Assembly (NCBI GenBank): GCA_037176885.1
Contig: JAWWNJ010000023.1
Location: 1,674,001-1,738,000 of the forward strand
Length of the DNA stretch: 64,000 nt
Direction of reading: 5' to 3'
Source of the DNA: Favolaschia claudopus
Lineage: Eukaryota; Basidiomycota; Agaricomycetes; Agaricales; Mycenaceae
The translations under genes and the position numbers were made by a program. Positions 10,756 through 22,839 of the stretch are shown one piece after another (within the stretch, counting starts at the first letter, position 1; the number at the start of each line of letters is the position of its first letter). The notes under the pieces are model-generated. The model saw only the letters and a list, made by a program, of their open reading frames with translations, was not told the origin of the DNA and made no database searches.

Positions 10756-11490
10756 TTAGATCCTAAACGAAATGAAGGTGATCAACGAAGGAATGCGAGG
10801 AGAGGGCAATGAGACGCACCATGTGGAATCAGGAGGAGGGCACGTGAGGGGGAGTGACGGTCGAAGCGGTCGCTTTGTCGAAGTGGCATTGGGATGCAGA
10901 GGATTCGGCTTAAATGGGGGCGGGTCGCGGTCGCAGACAGAGGGGAAATGGACCAGGGTCGGCGCGGTGGCAACGCTCGAGAGACTAGGCGACTGGAGGC
11001 GCCGGCGGGAGTCCATCGCAGACCTGCCACTGCTCCTCAGCAGGGATTTGTCTGCCACACCGACCTCCCGCATTCGCTCCCTGTGTAGCATCTTGCGGTC
11101 TTCGAACTCGAGATAAAGAGCATTGGACGCCGCCTGCTCGGGAGTGACCTCGTAGTTCCCCAGGCAGCCCTTGCTGCTGCATCGATAGGAACCAGGGCGT
11201 GTCTGGGGCTTGTTGGGATAGCCGCAGAACTCGAAGTCGCAGCTGTGATGGAACCGGGAGGGCCAGGCTTGAGGGTTGACCGGAACGAATGTGGGTTTGG
11301 ACATGCGAGCCCTCCGTCGCTCCATGAAGTCTTCGTATTGTTCGAATGCGATGTGCTGCTCGTGCATCTTCTGTTGCCTGCGGACCGCCTCCTTGCGGCG
11401 GCGGCCGCGTTCACCAGTGATAACGTCTTTGAAGTTGGCTGGGACATCATCAGCGGGGCATGCAATATCGAGAGTGGCAGCGACGCACCG
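10756..11490 (-). CDS. hypothetical protein with paired cysteines, 5' end unresolved
   Basis: The minus-strand frame is open from about 11540 to 10756 without an in-frame ATG before 11367, so an upstream exon or a different start is likely. The upstream part reads CPADDVPANFKDVITGERGR and then a basic helix (RRRKEAVRRQQKM). The middle has CDFEFCGYP and, about 20 residues on, YRCSSKGCLGNYEV, which could bind a metal through four cysteines. The C-terminal third is Pro/Ser-rich and low in complexity. No family is recognised. It lies upstream of the AIG1-like pair and in the same direction. The alternative ATG at 11495 opens a different frame with poorer composition. Confidence 0.4.
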   Translation of the reverse strand, partial: RCVAATLDIACPADDVPANFKDVITGERGRRRKEAVRRQQKMHEQHIAFEQYEDFMERRRARMSKPTFVPVNPQAWPSRFHHSCDFEFCGYPNKPQTRPGSYRCSSKGCLGNYEVTPEQAASNALYLEFEDRKMLHRERMREVGVADKSLLRSSGRSAMDSRRRLQSPSLSSVATAPTLVHFPSVCDRDPPPFKPNPLHPNATSTKRPLRPSLPLTCPPPDSTWCVSLPSPRIPSLITFISFRI

Positions 11491-11580
11491 AACATGTTGT
11501 TGAGTGATGATTTGAAAAGGTTTGAAAAGTTTTTAAAGAAAGTAGAATGTTGGGATAAACCCGGCGATTGGAGTCAATGA

Positions 11581-12660
11581 AAGTGGGGGTAAAGTGGTTT
11601 TGGGACAGTTGACAAGCGAATGGCACAGTTTTTATACCAAGGGCGGAGAGTGGCACGGGATTGTCCACACTGACATTTCCGGATGAGGCAAACAATGACC
11701 AAAGCACAGAGGCCGCTTCAAAGCGGTGTCAAGCATTCTCCGAAGACGCTTCGTCGTATGGCCCGCCCGGATCATCCTGGGTCAGCGATGGACAGATGGG
11801 AAGGAATAATGAGTCTTGGAGCGATACTTCGAGTTGCTCTGGGAAGTCCAGCTTGCAAAGACGGAGAATGTGCCCGTCATCCAAGGCTCCCGGGCGTTGC
11901 CTTCAGGGCGATATACAGCCATTCATTGCTCCACGAGGGGGATTGTATGCCAAAGCAAAGCATTGTCGTTGATTCTTCAGATTTCCGGTCCCCTGTGACG
12001 GCTGACCACAACGTGCCACCGGCGTCCGTGCGAACGACCAAATTGAGGGCTACAGTCAAAGCTACGCTTGGATTCGGGCACCATAATCCCAAGTTTACTG
12101 CGTCTGCCATTGTTTCATGGTGAACGTTAGACCGTTCTTCCGCTTTTGTCGTTATTCGCCAGCGCTGGCAGCAAGATGCGCCATCCTGACCTGCTTTCAA
12201 AGCGGCAGAGACCGCAGCAGGAGGAGGAAAAATCAAGCGCGACTAGAGAGCTTTGGGTTTCGAAAATAATCCAAGCGTGGCCGTTTCACAGATGGTGTTT
12301 CTTGAACGAGGTAAGTAGGGAGAGATTATTCGCTTCCTGTTTTCGGGAGAAGCTTGGGTATTGCGGTGCCCGTTGGTCAAGTGTTCACTGAGACTCCGTG
12401 TTCAGCAAGTTTGGGGAGCGCAGGTTTGGCGCAGGTCGTCATGATCAAGTAGCCCCAAGTCCCAGAGAAATCTCAGAGATAAATCAAGCACCAAGTAGGA
12501 TCGTGGAGGTACAAGGTGGGCGATACGAGACTCCAGAGACGGCGCCAGGTACCTACATCGTTGTTTTGATAGGGAGCATAGGAGACGCTTGAGAAATTTG
12601 TTCGGAATGAACGGATCAAATTTTGATTCCAATTTCTTTCCAACTTTTGCGTTCACCTCA
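11581..12660. other. intergenic region, no confident gene
   Basis: About 1.1 kb upstream of the MTU1 gene. Two overlapping frames exist: plus 11683-12123 and minus 12113-11877 (MADAVNLGLWCPNPSVALTV). Neither has a recognisable domain; the minus one has the more protein-like composition. The region includes the promoter of the gene starting at 12661. Confidence 0.3.
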
Positions 12661-14311
12661 ATGCTTTGCGCACGGGCCGCACTCAAGCGTTCTCTCAGCC
12701 GAACCTATGCACACCAAGCTCCTCACAAGGGAGACCGAGGTCTGCCCTATCTTCACTGCAAACCGGTCTTTTTTATTGAATCAAAAAACTGGTTCACATA
12801 GTTGTACTCGGAATGTCCGGAGGCATAGATTCCTCCGTCTCCGCCAAAATTCTAGCCGCACAGGTCGGTAGCATTCACCACTAAATGCTTCATTCATTGC
12901 GGTACCAATATATGCGCCTATCTGCACAGGACTTCGACCTTTCCGCGGTTTTCATGCGCAATTGGGACACCCGAGACGAATACGGCACCTCCGACAAAGG
13001 ATGCGAATGGGAGAAGGATTGGGACGACGTACAGAAAGTCTGTAAAGCCTATGATATCCCTTGCCAAATGGTATGTATGTATTCGACTGTTCTGCTGAAG
13101 CCTTCTGACTTCGTAGATTGACTTGTCCAAAGAATATTGGAATCGCGTCTTTGAGCCTTCTCTGAGGATGTGGGAGGACGGAATCACCCCCAATCCTGAC
13201 GTGTTGTGCAATAGGTCTTCTATTTCTTTCCCTCTTGTCTGCAGTGTGCTTGCTTACTTACCTCTCCACGCAGGGAGATCAAATTCGGCGCGCTTTTAGA
13301 GCACCTGCCTCACACTGGGACGGAAAATCCGCCCTGGTTTGCTACAGGTCAGTACTATACATCTATCGGTCAGAAAATCATACATAGCTTGCTGATTCTT
13401 CCAATCATCAGGCCATTATGCGCGAAAAGACTGGTCCTCATCGCGACCACGCCTATTACGTGCAGTCGACGCCGCCAAAGATCAATCCTACTACCTTTCC
13501 TCGATATCGCAAACCGGACTAGCACGAGCGCTGTTCCCAATAGGAGGCCTCACCAAGCCAGAGGTGCGGAAACTCGCCGAAGCGGACGACCAAATGCCAT
13601 CCAGCGTCCTAGAGCGCGCGGAGAGCATGGGGATCTGTTTCATAGGGCAGAAGAAGCGGACGGATTTCAAGGACTTTATATGTTCGTGCAACTCCTCCCC
13701 TCGATTCCTTACGCTCACGCCCAGTTTCCCTTTCTACAGCATCCTACATTGCCCCGTCACCAGGCCCAGTGAGACTGCTCTCGACAGGAAAGACCATCAG
13801 CGAGCACACCGGCCTCTGGAACTTCACCATCGGCGAAAAGAGCAGGATACTCGGGATGCCCGAGAAGATGTACGTCGTGAAGAAAGACATTCCGAGTAAC
13901 ACGATTTTCGTGGCTCCTGGGCGGTAAGCGAATGCTCAGTCAAGCTCCATGATTTCATTTACTCACATGATTCTTACAGAGACCCTTCGCTTCTGTGCCA
14001 AAGTGTCCGCGTACGTGACTTCGCCTGGATATGGCCCGACGCTCCCCCCGACGGCCTCAATGAGGGCATCCGCCTCTCTGCACAGATTCGACATCGCATG
14101 GAGCCCGTGATGTGTTCCGTAAAAAGGTATTTGTAGGATCATATTTTGTCGCAGTCTCCCACTAACCACCGCGCACCCATCCAGCTTCGGCGCACCTACT
14201 GACATCGAAATCACCTTTGACGCCCCAATCAAAGGTGTAGCACCGGGTCAGGTCTCCGCATTGTGGGATCAAGACTGGTGCCTTGGATGCGGGGTAATTC
14301 ACGTAGCGTAA
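12661..14311 (+). CDS. SLM3: mitochondrial tRNA-specific 2-thiouridylase (MnmA/MTU1/SLM3 type)
   Basis: Makes the 2-thio group of the wobble uridine in mitochondrial tRNAs for Lys, Glu and Gln. Nine exons close in phase: 12661-12739, 12802-12863, 12930-13070, 13117-13214, 13274-13347, 13412-13681, 13740-13923, 13980-14126 and 14185-14311. Exon 1 encodes a basic mitochondrial-type leader ([17 protein letters not shown]). Next come the PP-loop [13 protein letters not shown], the NPDVLCN motif with the first catalytic cysteine, TGHYARK and [15 protein letters not shown] carries the second cysteine, and VAPGR starts the C-terminal beta-barrel part. All key residues are present and the length fits the family. 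It is convergent with the glycosyltransferase gene, with about 60 bp between the stops. Confidence 0.95.
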
Positions 14312-14371
14312 TAAAGCAAAGATTTGCGGATGCAAAGCCTGTATATAAATGGCGAAAACCTCAACCCCAAC

Positions 14372-16462
14372 TTATCCTTTCCTGCTCACATCCCCAAGAA
14401 ACCTCAACACGGCCCTCCTCGACGTCCCCCCCTCTCCTTCCTCCCAAACCTTCTCCAAATCCCCCCACACCCTCCCCACATTTCTCCTCTTCTCCTGACC
14501 CACCGCCCCGCGACACTCATCCAACACACTCCCAAGCTCCGCCTGCATCGCCTCCCGCGTCCCACTCGCCGTCGTCCCATCATACATCGGCTGCAAACCC
14601 TTGCCTGTACGCACTTGAATGAGATGAAACGCGACATTGAGGTTTTTCGAGAGATGTTGGGCTGCGATGGGTTGATCTGCTTCAAAGGGCCAGCATATCC
14701 TTGAAATCGCGATTAGCATGTAGCGATGGTTCCTTACTGTCACTCGGCTTACATCGGTACACCACTCGCAATAGCCTCCATAACCCCTCCATGCCCACCA
14801 TGCGTCAAAAACCAACCCGTAACCTACCCGCCACAAGACAACATTAGCACAGCGAAATTAAGAGCAATCCAATCGACGGACCGGATGAGTCAAGATAGAA
14901 TGCTGAGGCGCCCAAGGCGAAGTCATGCCTATCCCAGAAGCTTTAATTTTTCCGAGAAGCGGCTCAGGGATGACGGCCATTGGCGAGGCGTGGCAGAGGA
15001 ACTGTGTTGTCGATCATGAGCGGGAAGCCCTGCGATTCGGAGGAAGAATATTCAAACTCACGAAAGGAAACTCCTTCTCGATCAACACATCCACCAAATC
15101 CTCAACCTGCGTCGCCAGCTTGGGCCAAAATACAGTTCCGAACGAGATCTATAGCAGTATCGCTAGTTGATCAGCTCCATGCATCAATCGAAACCGTGAC
15201 AAACCACATACAAAAAGCATAGACCTCTCCCCATATTTGTTCCTCACACCATCCAAAAACTCAGCAATACCAGCTTCGACGCCAGATGGTGCTGTATCTC
15301 CCTTCGGCTTCATGGCACCGTACGCAGGCGGAAGCAACGGCCCGACATCATACACGGCTTTCTTCAGAGTGTCACGCATGAATCCCTCGAACGCAGCGTA
15401 ACTCGCTCCGTCGTAGACTGGCGTGGTGCCGGTGAGTAGACCCTCGGATTCGAGGAGCATTCTGGAGTGTGTCAGAGAAAGTGGAAAGAAGCCATATTGC
15501 GGTCGACGTAACTTACTTGTTCGCGTTCAAAAGGAGCGAACCGACGGGACCTTCGAGCGCGGTCTGTCGTTGTGTGTGATAGGAAACCGAAAATTTTGGA
15601 GAGATGGAAGGAAAGCATACCTGGGCATTGCGCTCATAGTCGTACATTGGTGGAACGCCGGGGATGGAGATGACTTTACCCTCGGTATGATTCCAGATCT
15701 GCAAGCGTGCCACGCAGAAATCACAGTTGAGAAGACGAATCCTGCTTTGTAACTGAAACAGTCGAACATACCGCATCCGCCACCTCCTCCGCCGGTTTCC
15801 CCACCCTCTTCGCCTCATCCTCAATCCTCCCAAACAACTCCGCCCGCCCGCCGATCGCCTCCGGGCCAAACATGCTGATATGCGCAGCCGAAGGCCCACA
15901 CATGAACGTGAAGATAGGGATCGTCGTGCCGCTGAGAGATCGTGCCGCCTGCATCGGAGCGAGTGCGAAGACGTCGAGGATCACTGCAGATGGTGGGGGG
16001 ACGGCGGGGAAGGTGTGTTTGGTGGTTGCGCATGTAATGGGCGCGGCAAGGAGGAGGGTTTGGTAGGCGGCGGGGAAGTGTTGGATTGCTTGGGGGATCA
16101 TCACGAATAGTTCGGTTTCGGAGGAGTCGAAGAGAGAGACGACTCTGCTCGTTTTTGAAGTTAAGCAATGAGCAGAGAAAGAGAAGGAAGAGAACTCGAC
16201 CTGATACGCTCGAGTGTCTTGTCGCCTTCAAGGAATTGGGCAAAGATGTCGTTTTGCGTGGCTCGCAACCAATTCGGGCTGGTGAATATTGTGATTGTTA
16301 CATCGTCCTGCGCAGCCGCAAGTCGACCCGCGAGCGCGCATATTGGACGTATGTGGCCTTGGATGAGATATAATTTGAGCGTGGAGAGAAACACACAGAG
16401 CGAGCCCAAGACACACCATAAGCCGGGAACGGGAAGAGAAGTATGTGATGCGCTTCGGACAT
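14372..16462 (-). CDS. UDP-glycosyltransferase, GT1 family
   Basis: Transfers a sugar from a UDP-sugar to a small acceptor (sterol, phenolic or other lipophilic molecule; acceptor not predictable). The start ATG at 16462 gives MSEAHHILLFPFPAYG; a phase-1 intron then joins to HIRPICALAGRL, restoring the typical N-terminal GHxRP motif. Later exons carry the acceptor domain (PSAVILDVFALAPMQAARS), ISFGTVFWP at the start of the donor domain, and SPWAPQHSILTHPV. GWFLTHGGHGGVMEAIASGV follows, and then ICWPFEADQPIAAQHLS. The last three are the signature loop with the His that binds the diphosphate and the terminal Asp-Gln pair. There are about nine exons; some short ones (around 15700-15500) were placed only by reading frame. 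Confidence 0.85.
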
Positions 16463-18398
16463 GGAGAACGAGTTCGTTGAGCAAACCGCAGCAGTCTTGA
16501 GCGCCTTATAACTCTACGCCCTCGCCTGGTTCAGACGACTCACGGTAAATAGAGTATGGACGAGATACGGGTCTGATAGACAAGTTGGGGCAAATGTTCC
16601 ACTCGATCGCCATTCCGCTCGATACCCGAGGGCGGCTCTGAGTCTGGCTGTGCTGGACATGTAACGAGTCTCAAAGATGGATATAGAAAATGCGTTCCAA
16701 AGAGGAGGGCGAAAAAAACCTCCATGCTGTTAGATGCTAGACAAGCAGCTGGTGGTGCACATCGAGCACAAGAGTCTGAGTAGCCTAGCAGTGCGAAAGG
16801 TCATCGTTGACCGCTCAACTTAGCGCCGAAGCGTTTCATTGTCGACTTGCGTTGACGGCGGAAGTGTGCACAGCCACACCGTGAGCGTGTGCGAAAGTCT
16901 CCGTCCAGAAATGGCAATTCTTCAACTCTTCGCTCACCCCAATCTGGCATTTCACCTGAGTAAGATCCTGTCGATGTTGCCGCGGGACTCGTAAGTCGTC
17001 GAACGCACGCTTATATACGTATTATAAAGGCAGCTCGATTCAATGACAAAATAGAGCAAATTCTACTTCGCTGACGGTGACAATGCCTTCCGATCCGGCA
17101 AAGAAAACAGAGGAGATACGGTTAGGTTCGGCGGTTTGTGGCTGATGCAATCATGTGTAAGGTAGCGTATTTTAATGAGCTCTCAAAGATTTTGTAACCT
17201 AAGCTGTCTGTATCTTGTTCTTCCTTCAAGCGCTCGAGCATCAACCGACGAAGGCGTAGAAAATGAATCCTATTGACGGTCGAGGAATAAACAGGGTTAA
17301 GCCGCCATTTTTTTCTAATTTTATATTCTAAGATTTCCTCATTCATCGTTTGAACAGCCTCGATAGGCGTCAGCTGCCAAATTCCAAATGAACTTGAACT
17401 CATATTTATCTTTGTTTGCCAGTAGTTCAACTTTGTTGTAGAGTCGGAACTGATATCGACAATTGTTCACAGCGTCTGGATTGTTCATGCGTCTGAGAAC
17501 AATTATAGTTTTCTGCTCTCAATATGAACGACTTGGATCGGAACGACGTTTCACGTTTAGACCTCACAGCTTCGCAGGCGGCAGTGTGAAAGAACAGCTT
17601 GAAAACCACATGGGAACTGAGTTTGAGTCTACCAGTTTACTGATTAGGCTTGGAATAGACAATCGCGCGCTAACCCGGTAGTTAATATCTAGACATGGTC
17701 AAAAAGATAATTACCATTCTGAGTCCGCCCGGGTCCGCTGGTCTCGACCAAGATAAGAACGGAAAAAGTACAATGGCCGTGAAAGGTCCCAATGATATCT
17801 AAATACAGTGGCCAGACAAGGTGAATCCCCCTTCACAATTTGGCAAACCCGAGTCGAGGAAAGTTGGGGGTGTCGATCGGCAAACTTGCAAAAAATGGGG
17901 TTTAGTCGTCCCTTCGTTTCCATTCTTGAGAGCTGTAGAAAACGTGAAAACGAGAGAAGGGCGACGAGAATAGGTGCTCACTGGCATATCCAAGCAAGAA
18001 TAACAACACAAGGAGGCAGTGATCGAAAACGAGGATAATGCCTGGCAGTGGAGCAACGGCGTATAAATACCACTTGCGAAGCTTTCTCTCAGTTCCACTA
18101 CTGCTAGCAACCCCACACCGTAACTCAGTGGTGCGTTTGGTTTAGGCGATAATCACGAACATATTAGTGACTTTCCTGACGTCGAACGCCTAGTCCAATG
18201 GCAGTAGAACGCTTGAGCAATCTAGCCCATGCGATTGGTGGGATTGTCAATATCGACAAGGTAGGAAACGTACCATGTCTATTCACTTGGTCAGAAAATA
18301 ATGTGAGCTTTCGAAAAGAATTCCCCGCAAGGCGATGAAGTGGCAATCGCGTGAGGCACCATTGCGCTCTGATCAAGGCATTATTCATTGTGAAACAG
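16463..18398. other. intergenic region with one small minus-strand frame
   Basis: About 1.9 kb between the glycosyltransferase and the third AIG1-like gene. Apart from the 17122-17403 frame nothing is recognised. A plausible first exon for the AIG1-like gene starts at 18198 (MAVERLSNLAHAIGGIVNID, donor GTAGGA), but its phase does not fit the P-loop exon directly, so an extra exon would be required. Confidence 0.3.
17122..17403 (-). CDS. small hypothetical protein
   Basis: A 93-residue frame starting at ATG 17403 (MSSSSFGIWQLTPIEAVQTM) with a charged, helix-like composition and a basic stretch (KIRKKWR, RLRRLMLERLKEEQ). No domain is recognised and no intron is evident. Composition is more protein-like than the surrounding frames, but there is no other support; upstream exons cannot be excluded. 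Confidence 0.3.
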   Translation of the reverse strand: MSSSSFGIWQLTPIEAVQTMNEEILEYKIRKKWRLNPVYSSTVNRIHFLRLRRLMLERLKEEQDTDSLGYKIFESSLKYATLHMIASATNRRT

Positions 18399-19654
18399 GG
18401 TAATGGGACCCACTGGGGTGGGGAAGACATCAGTAATTATCAGTTCAACGTTATTCCCGGTTCATTCGCCCCTCTGACGAAGATTGACCCCAGTTCATCA
18501 ACCTCGTGAGCGGCTCAAACTTGCGAGTCGGAAGGAATCTCGTATCGTGCACCAGTGTTGTTCAAGTAGAACCTCCGTTCTTGCTGGACGGCCGCGCGGT
18601 CACGCTCATCGACACCCCGGGATTCGACGACACAAATAGAAGCGATGCAGATATTTTGAAGCAGATAGCAGCTTTTTTGGCCACGACGTGGGTTCCGTTG
18701 ACTGGATATGCAAAAGCACCATCTTGATTTCCTCCCTTCATCCAGTTATCAGAACGGGAAAAAGCTAGCAGGAGTCATTTATATTCACCGCATCTCCGAC
18801 GTTCGCATGGGAGGCATATCGACGCGCAACTTTCGGATGTTCAGACAGCTGTGCGGAGAGAGCACCCTGAAAAACGTAGTAATTGTTACCAACATGTGGG
18901 GCGAAGTGAGCCGCGAAGTAGGGGAGGCACGAGAGGCAGAGTTGGCGAGCGATGATAGATTCTTCAAGCCTGTTCTTGACCAGGGCGCGAAGCTTCTGCG
19001 TCACGATAACACTACCGAGTCTGCACAGGCCATCCTGCACTACATCTTCGGGAACCAACCGCTGTCCCTCCGTATCCAGCGCGAACTTGTTGACCAGAAG
19101 AAGGATATTTCGCAGACTGCAGCGGGAGAAGAGCTCAATCGCGCATTTGCAGAGCAGATGAAACGACACAGAGAGGAACTCGCCACTTTGCAGCAAGAGA
19201 TGCGGGGTATGTAGCCCTTCGTTATCAGTGGTTTCAGGCCTTTCAATACCAGATAGATGCGATCCGGGAGAAGGACGAGCAGGCGAAGAAAGAGCTCCTT
19301 GCTGAAACAAAGAAGCTCCAAGCGGAGATGGCTCGCGTTGAGAACGATTCCAAAAGATTGGTGTCGGACTACGCCAAGCAGCAAGCGGAGCTGCAGAAGA
19401 GAATGACTGATCAGGCGGAGGAGGCAAAGCGGGCTGTCGAGAAGGCCGACAGGGAGTATCAAAATAGGATGAAGGAGCTTGAGGATCATTGGCGCAATAG
19501 CTCTCAAGCGGACAAGAGCGAGATGAATCGCCAGTTCTCCGAGCTGCAGCAGAAGTATGAGCACACGCAGCAGTTGTACAAAAACTCGTCATCCAGCGGC
19601 GGAGGGTTTTTCAGCAACCTGGGAAGAGCTTTAGACGGACTCTTTGGTCTCTAA
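18399..19654 (+). CDS. AIG1-like G-domain protein with coiled coil (copy 3), 5' end unresolved
   Basis: Paralog of the genes at 6.3-10.5 kb, on the opposite strand. From the phase-1 acceptor at 18398 the frame reads VMGPTGVGKTS, then after an intron FINLVSGSNLRVGRNLVSC and LIDTPGFDDTNRSDADIL (G3). After a further intron comes KLAGVIYIHRISDVRMGGIS, then VVIVTNMWGEVSREVGEARE at the G4 position, then QRELVDQKKDISQTAAGEEL. The last exons form a Lys/Glu-rich coiled coil ending in FFSNLGRALDGLFGL, a short hydrophobic tail that could contact a membrane (inference). The start codon lies upstream of 18399 and was not fixed. COQ9 starts about 220 bp downstream. Confidence 0.8.
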
Positions 19655-19876
19655 ACCTTGGGCGAATTGTACTATACTGTTTTTCCTTTGCCCGGTTGTT
19701 GCGCACGACTCTTGTATGCCCCAATAAAACGCGCCTATACCCGTCGTGTCGGTGTTGAATGAGTTGTCATCTGAGTTCAAACAAAAGTTCGAATTTGATC
19801 TGTAAAATCATCGGCAACTCAAGCATTCGCCGGCTGCTTTACGTTCATCATCTGCTCAATTCACGTCTTGAACAAC

Positions 19877-20733
19877 ATGGCCGCCCCTTCCAGCGCTCGT
19901 TTATTGAAACTAGCCCTCCCCCTGATATCTGAAGTAAGAAATCCCGCATGCGTGGCCACATTCTGAATCACCGAGCCACAAAATTTGTTAGCACGGTTTC
20001 ACCCGCGTCGCTCTTTCGCGTTCGGTTCTCCATCTACCAACGCCTCACCCAGAGCCTCTGTCAGACGCTGCCGTCTCGGCGCTCTTTGGGCACGGAAATG
20101 TCGCGCGCAAGACTCTCTTCAACGCGTGGCTCGAAGGTGGCATCGAAAGTATGCAAGGTAGTACTACAAGCGCGTCCGTGAAGGAAGCTCTTCATGCGCG
20201 GCTGGCGTATAACGAGCCGGTGCTAGAGCACTTGCCAGAGGTATTTTTCAATTGACCTACGTGTTTTTCGCGTTGAGAATGATTTTTCTTTTCAAGGCAT
20301 TTGCGCTGTTAGCTGCTCCCGAGTCAGGTTTACCGCCAATAGACTCTGTCCCCGCGCTCAAACACGCCGCGCGCGTTGCTGACCAGGCATGCTACATCTC
20401 TGGAGACCCTTCCAACAGAGTAGGTATTCATTCACTACGATGTCTCTTATTTACCGTCCCAGTTAAATTGGTACACCAAACGCGCTGCACTAATGGGAAT
20501 ATACAGCGCCGCAGGTACAGCTGCCGCTTTATTTCTGCTCTAAACCTTATAACTAATCGCCCCCTTTCACAGAACTGCACCAGCTCAATTCCCCCAAGAC
20601 AGCCCACTCGTTCCTCGACACCCTTCTAAGCACGTCGGCCACAATCGATTCCTCAGTCGAAGAAGTAAAGTTATTTTCATCTTACATTCTCCGAAGCTGG
20701 GCCGGGATTGTCCGGAGTAGGGATATCTTATGA
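19877..20733 (+). CDS. COQ9: ubiquinone biosynthesis protein COQ9
   Basis: Lipid-binding subunit of the mitochondrial coenzyme Q synthesis complex that presents substrate to COQ7. Five exons close in phase: 19877-19933, 19992-20240, 20297-20419, 20463-20514 and 20573-20733, giving 213 residues. Visible family motifs are RLLKLALPLISE, HGFTRVALSRSVLHL, FGHGNVARKTLFNAWLEGG, LNWYTKRAALMGIYSAAELH and, near the end, SSYILRSWAGIVRS. The protein is shorter than yeast or human COQ9 at the N-terminus, and the first residues (MAAPSSARLLKLAL) can serve as a weak mitochondrial leader. It has short introns like its neighbours and no sign of damage. Confidence 0.92.
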
Positions 20734-22839
20734 TGATGAAAAGTTACTCAGTGCGGCCGATGGGCCCCAAAAGAATTTGCCCTTCTCTCACATTCGAGGG
20801 CAGCGGGAAGAAAATGTATTCGGAGCCTATGAATTCGTTGTCTGGAATTTATCGGTGTGGCGATAGCTGCTAATTGAAACAAGATCCGGCGTACATACGG
20901 CATTACAAGTTCACCCACTTCTCTGAACTGCAATCTCACGCCGTAGAAACCTAATCTCTAGCACGATAAAACGGAAAACTCGGGCAGCCGGTGCGTTCCC
21001 AAGGGTCATCGGTCAGTGATAAATTATATCTATCTGCCTTGTGAAAGCCACGAAACGCGGTCTCCTAATATTTCGAGGGTAAGAAAATTAAAAGATTTAT
21101 TATCCCACCAGCCCGGCCCCCGTCAGGAATTTTCTTTACTTACAGCAGCAGCAGGTCAGTCGGAACCGGAACATGCCAGCGAATAACGAGAACGAGATGC
21201 AATCCACCCACATGCGTCTGCCTTACTACGCATCACGAATTGAATACATAACCCTCATAAGCGCCCACAGTCACTCGCGGGAAGGAATCCCTTCTACCTT
21301 GACACAGGGCAACCTCGTGGCCCTGGAACGTCGGCCGCAAACTTGCGAGGTGGTTAGCGGACTTAAACGCCCGGGTTGCGGAGGGCTGGGGTTGCAGCGA
21401 AAGCGAGGAGGCTGCGGCAGGGATCAAGTCCGGGTATGATGTATGGTGCGAACATGCGTGGCACTGGCAGCCGTACTCGTCTCTTAGACGGTTCTCTCCG
21501 TGTCCGTTATCTAGCAAGCCCACTTCCCTGCTCACCCACCTCAACTGCGGCCCAAACGATCGTCAGAAACCCCAGAAAAACAAGAACGCAAAACCCCCGC
21601 CAATTCCTTTAGGTTTCTTGTGACCGGCGCCACCAGCCCGGCTGCGAGCGCGCGACTAGAGCGGAAAATGGAGGTGTCATTCAGTGGCCGGTACAGCTAT
21701 CTGCTGCTCCTGCTACACCGTCGACCATATGGGCGTGTCTTCAATGAATATATTCAGCCTTTCAAACCAAACGAACGCCACCACCGATTCCCTCGCAGAA
21801 TTTACGCCGGCAAATTCTCTAAACCTAAACCAAAGACGCGGAGATCTCCCTCACCGCATGCCTGTCTCTGCCTGACTCTTCCACCACGAGTCAGTAACCG
21901 GTTTCTTTCCGCCAACTCAAGCATGGAGACTCTTCCGGGCAAGCACGACCATCGATGAGGAGGAGGGAAGTTCAGAACGCATTCGATACAAAAACAAACC
22001 GATTGCCAGCAACCGCCGTCGTCATGCATATTTTCTGGACGGCCCCCGGTATATGTCTGTTTTCGCAAACGTTTGTGGGTCTCAAGCGCAAATTCCGACC
22101 TTGCGGCCTAAGCGAAGCCTACGTTAAATGAAACGCTTCGGAGATTCTTTTTCTTACAGCATGACATCCATTCTTCTCGTGTGCCTGCTCACAATCCACC
22201 GAACATGCATTGGTACGTCAATCGAACGAACGAACAGGGTATAATTGAAAAATTTTCAGCGTCATTTTATTCACGGTTAACGTAGGCTAAATTGTGTCAA
22301 CTAGGATGGGGGCTGCTAGTATTTATATATGAAAAACTACATCTAGAGTTCATAGAATAGGATACTCGTTTTTTGGGGACAAACGGACACCAGAGTCAAA
22401 AGTACTGTACGTATTTGAGTTTAAGCAAGCTGCGGCAACAGCGCGATTGTGCGGCGTCAGCGGGCCATGTGAGCTGTAACGGAGATAATTTCTACGAGTC
22501 AGACGGGGCTCGGCGCTCGAATCGAATGCGGCATAGTAGCAAGGTTTCTGGTTCTGGTGCATGAGGTGAAAGGCGGATGCGGATGGGATGAATGCGGTGT
22601 GTGTGTGATGTGTGATGATTGTTTGTGTGTGGGGGTATGGTTAAAAGAGAATTGTAAAGTAGTCGGAGGGGGTACGTAGTCGTGTGCCGGAGCGGCTCTA
22701 AATATATTGCCTTGAAATTGTAGATTTATCGGAAAGCACATGAAAAGCGGGGCGGCGGCGGGAGTCCGGATGAAGCGAGGAGCATGTGGTTGTGGGCGCG
22801 GCGCAAATTGGTCGTTGGTCGGGATCAATGATCGCGCGA
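20734..22839. other. intergenic region, no confident gene
   Basis: About 2.1 kb. Frames at 21173-21439, 21620-21958 and 22350-22864 overlap on both strands and show no domain, no consistent splice pattern and partly simple composition (GT-rich around 22590-22640). It probably holds the 3' region of COQ9 and non-coding DNA. Confidence 0.3.

Noticed and set aside
11683..12123. 146-residue plus-strand frame upstream of the thiouridylase gene
   Set aside because: Starts with ATG but shows no motif, and an opposing frame over the same DNA looks at least as protein-like; noted as intergenic.
13760..13775. AGGCCCAGTGAGACT resembling the transposon end CCCAGTGAGAATCCC
   Set aside because: It lies inside a coding exon of the thiouridylase gene, matches only about 10 bp, has no partner end and no target duplication.
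18765..19592. 275-residue minus-strand frame opposite AIG1-like copy 3
   Set aside because: Shadow frame across exons and introns of a gene whose motifs are clear on the plus strand.
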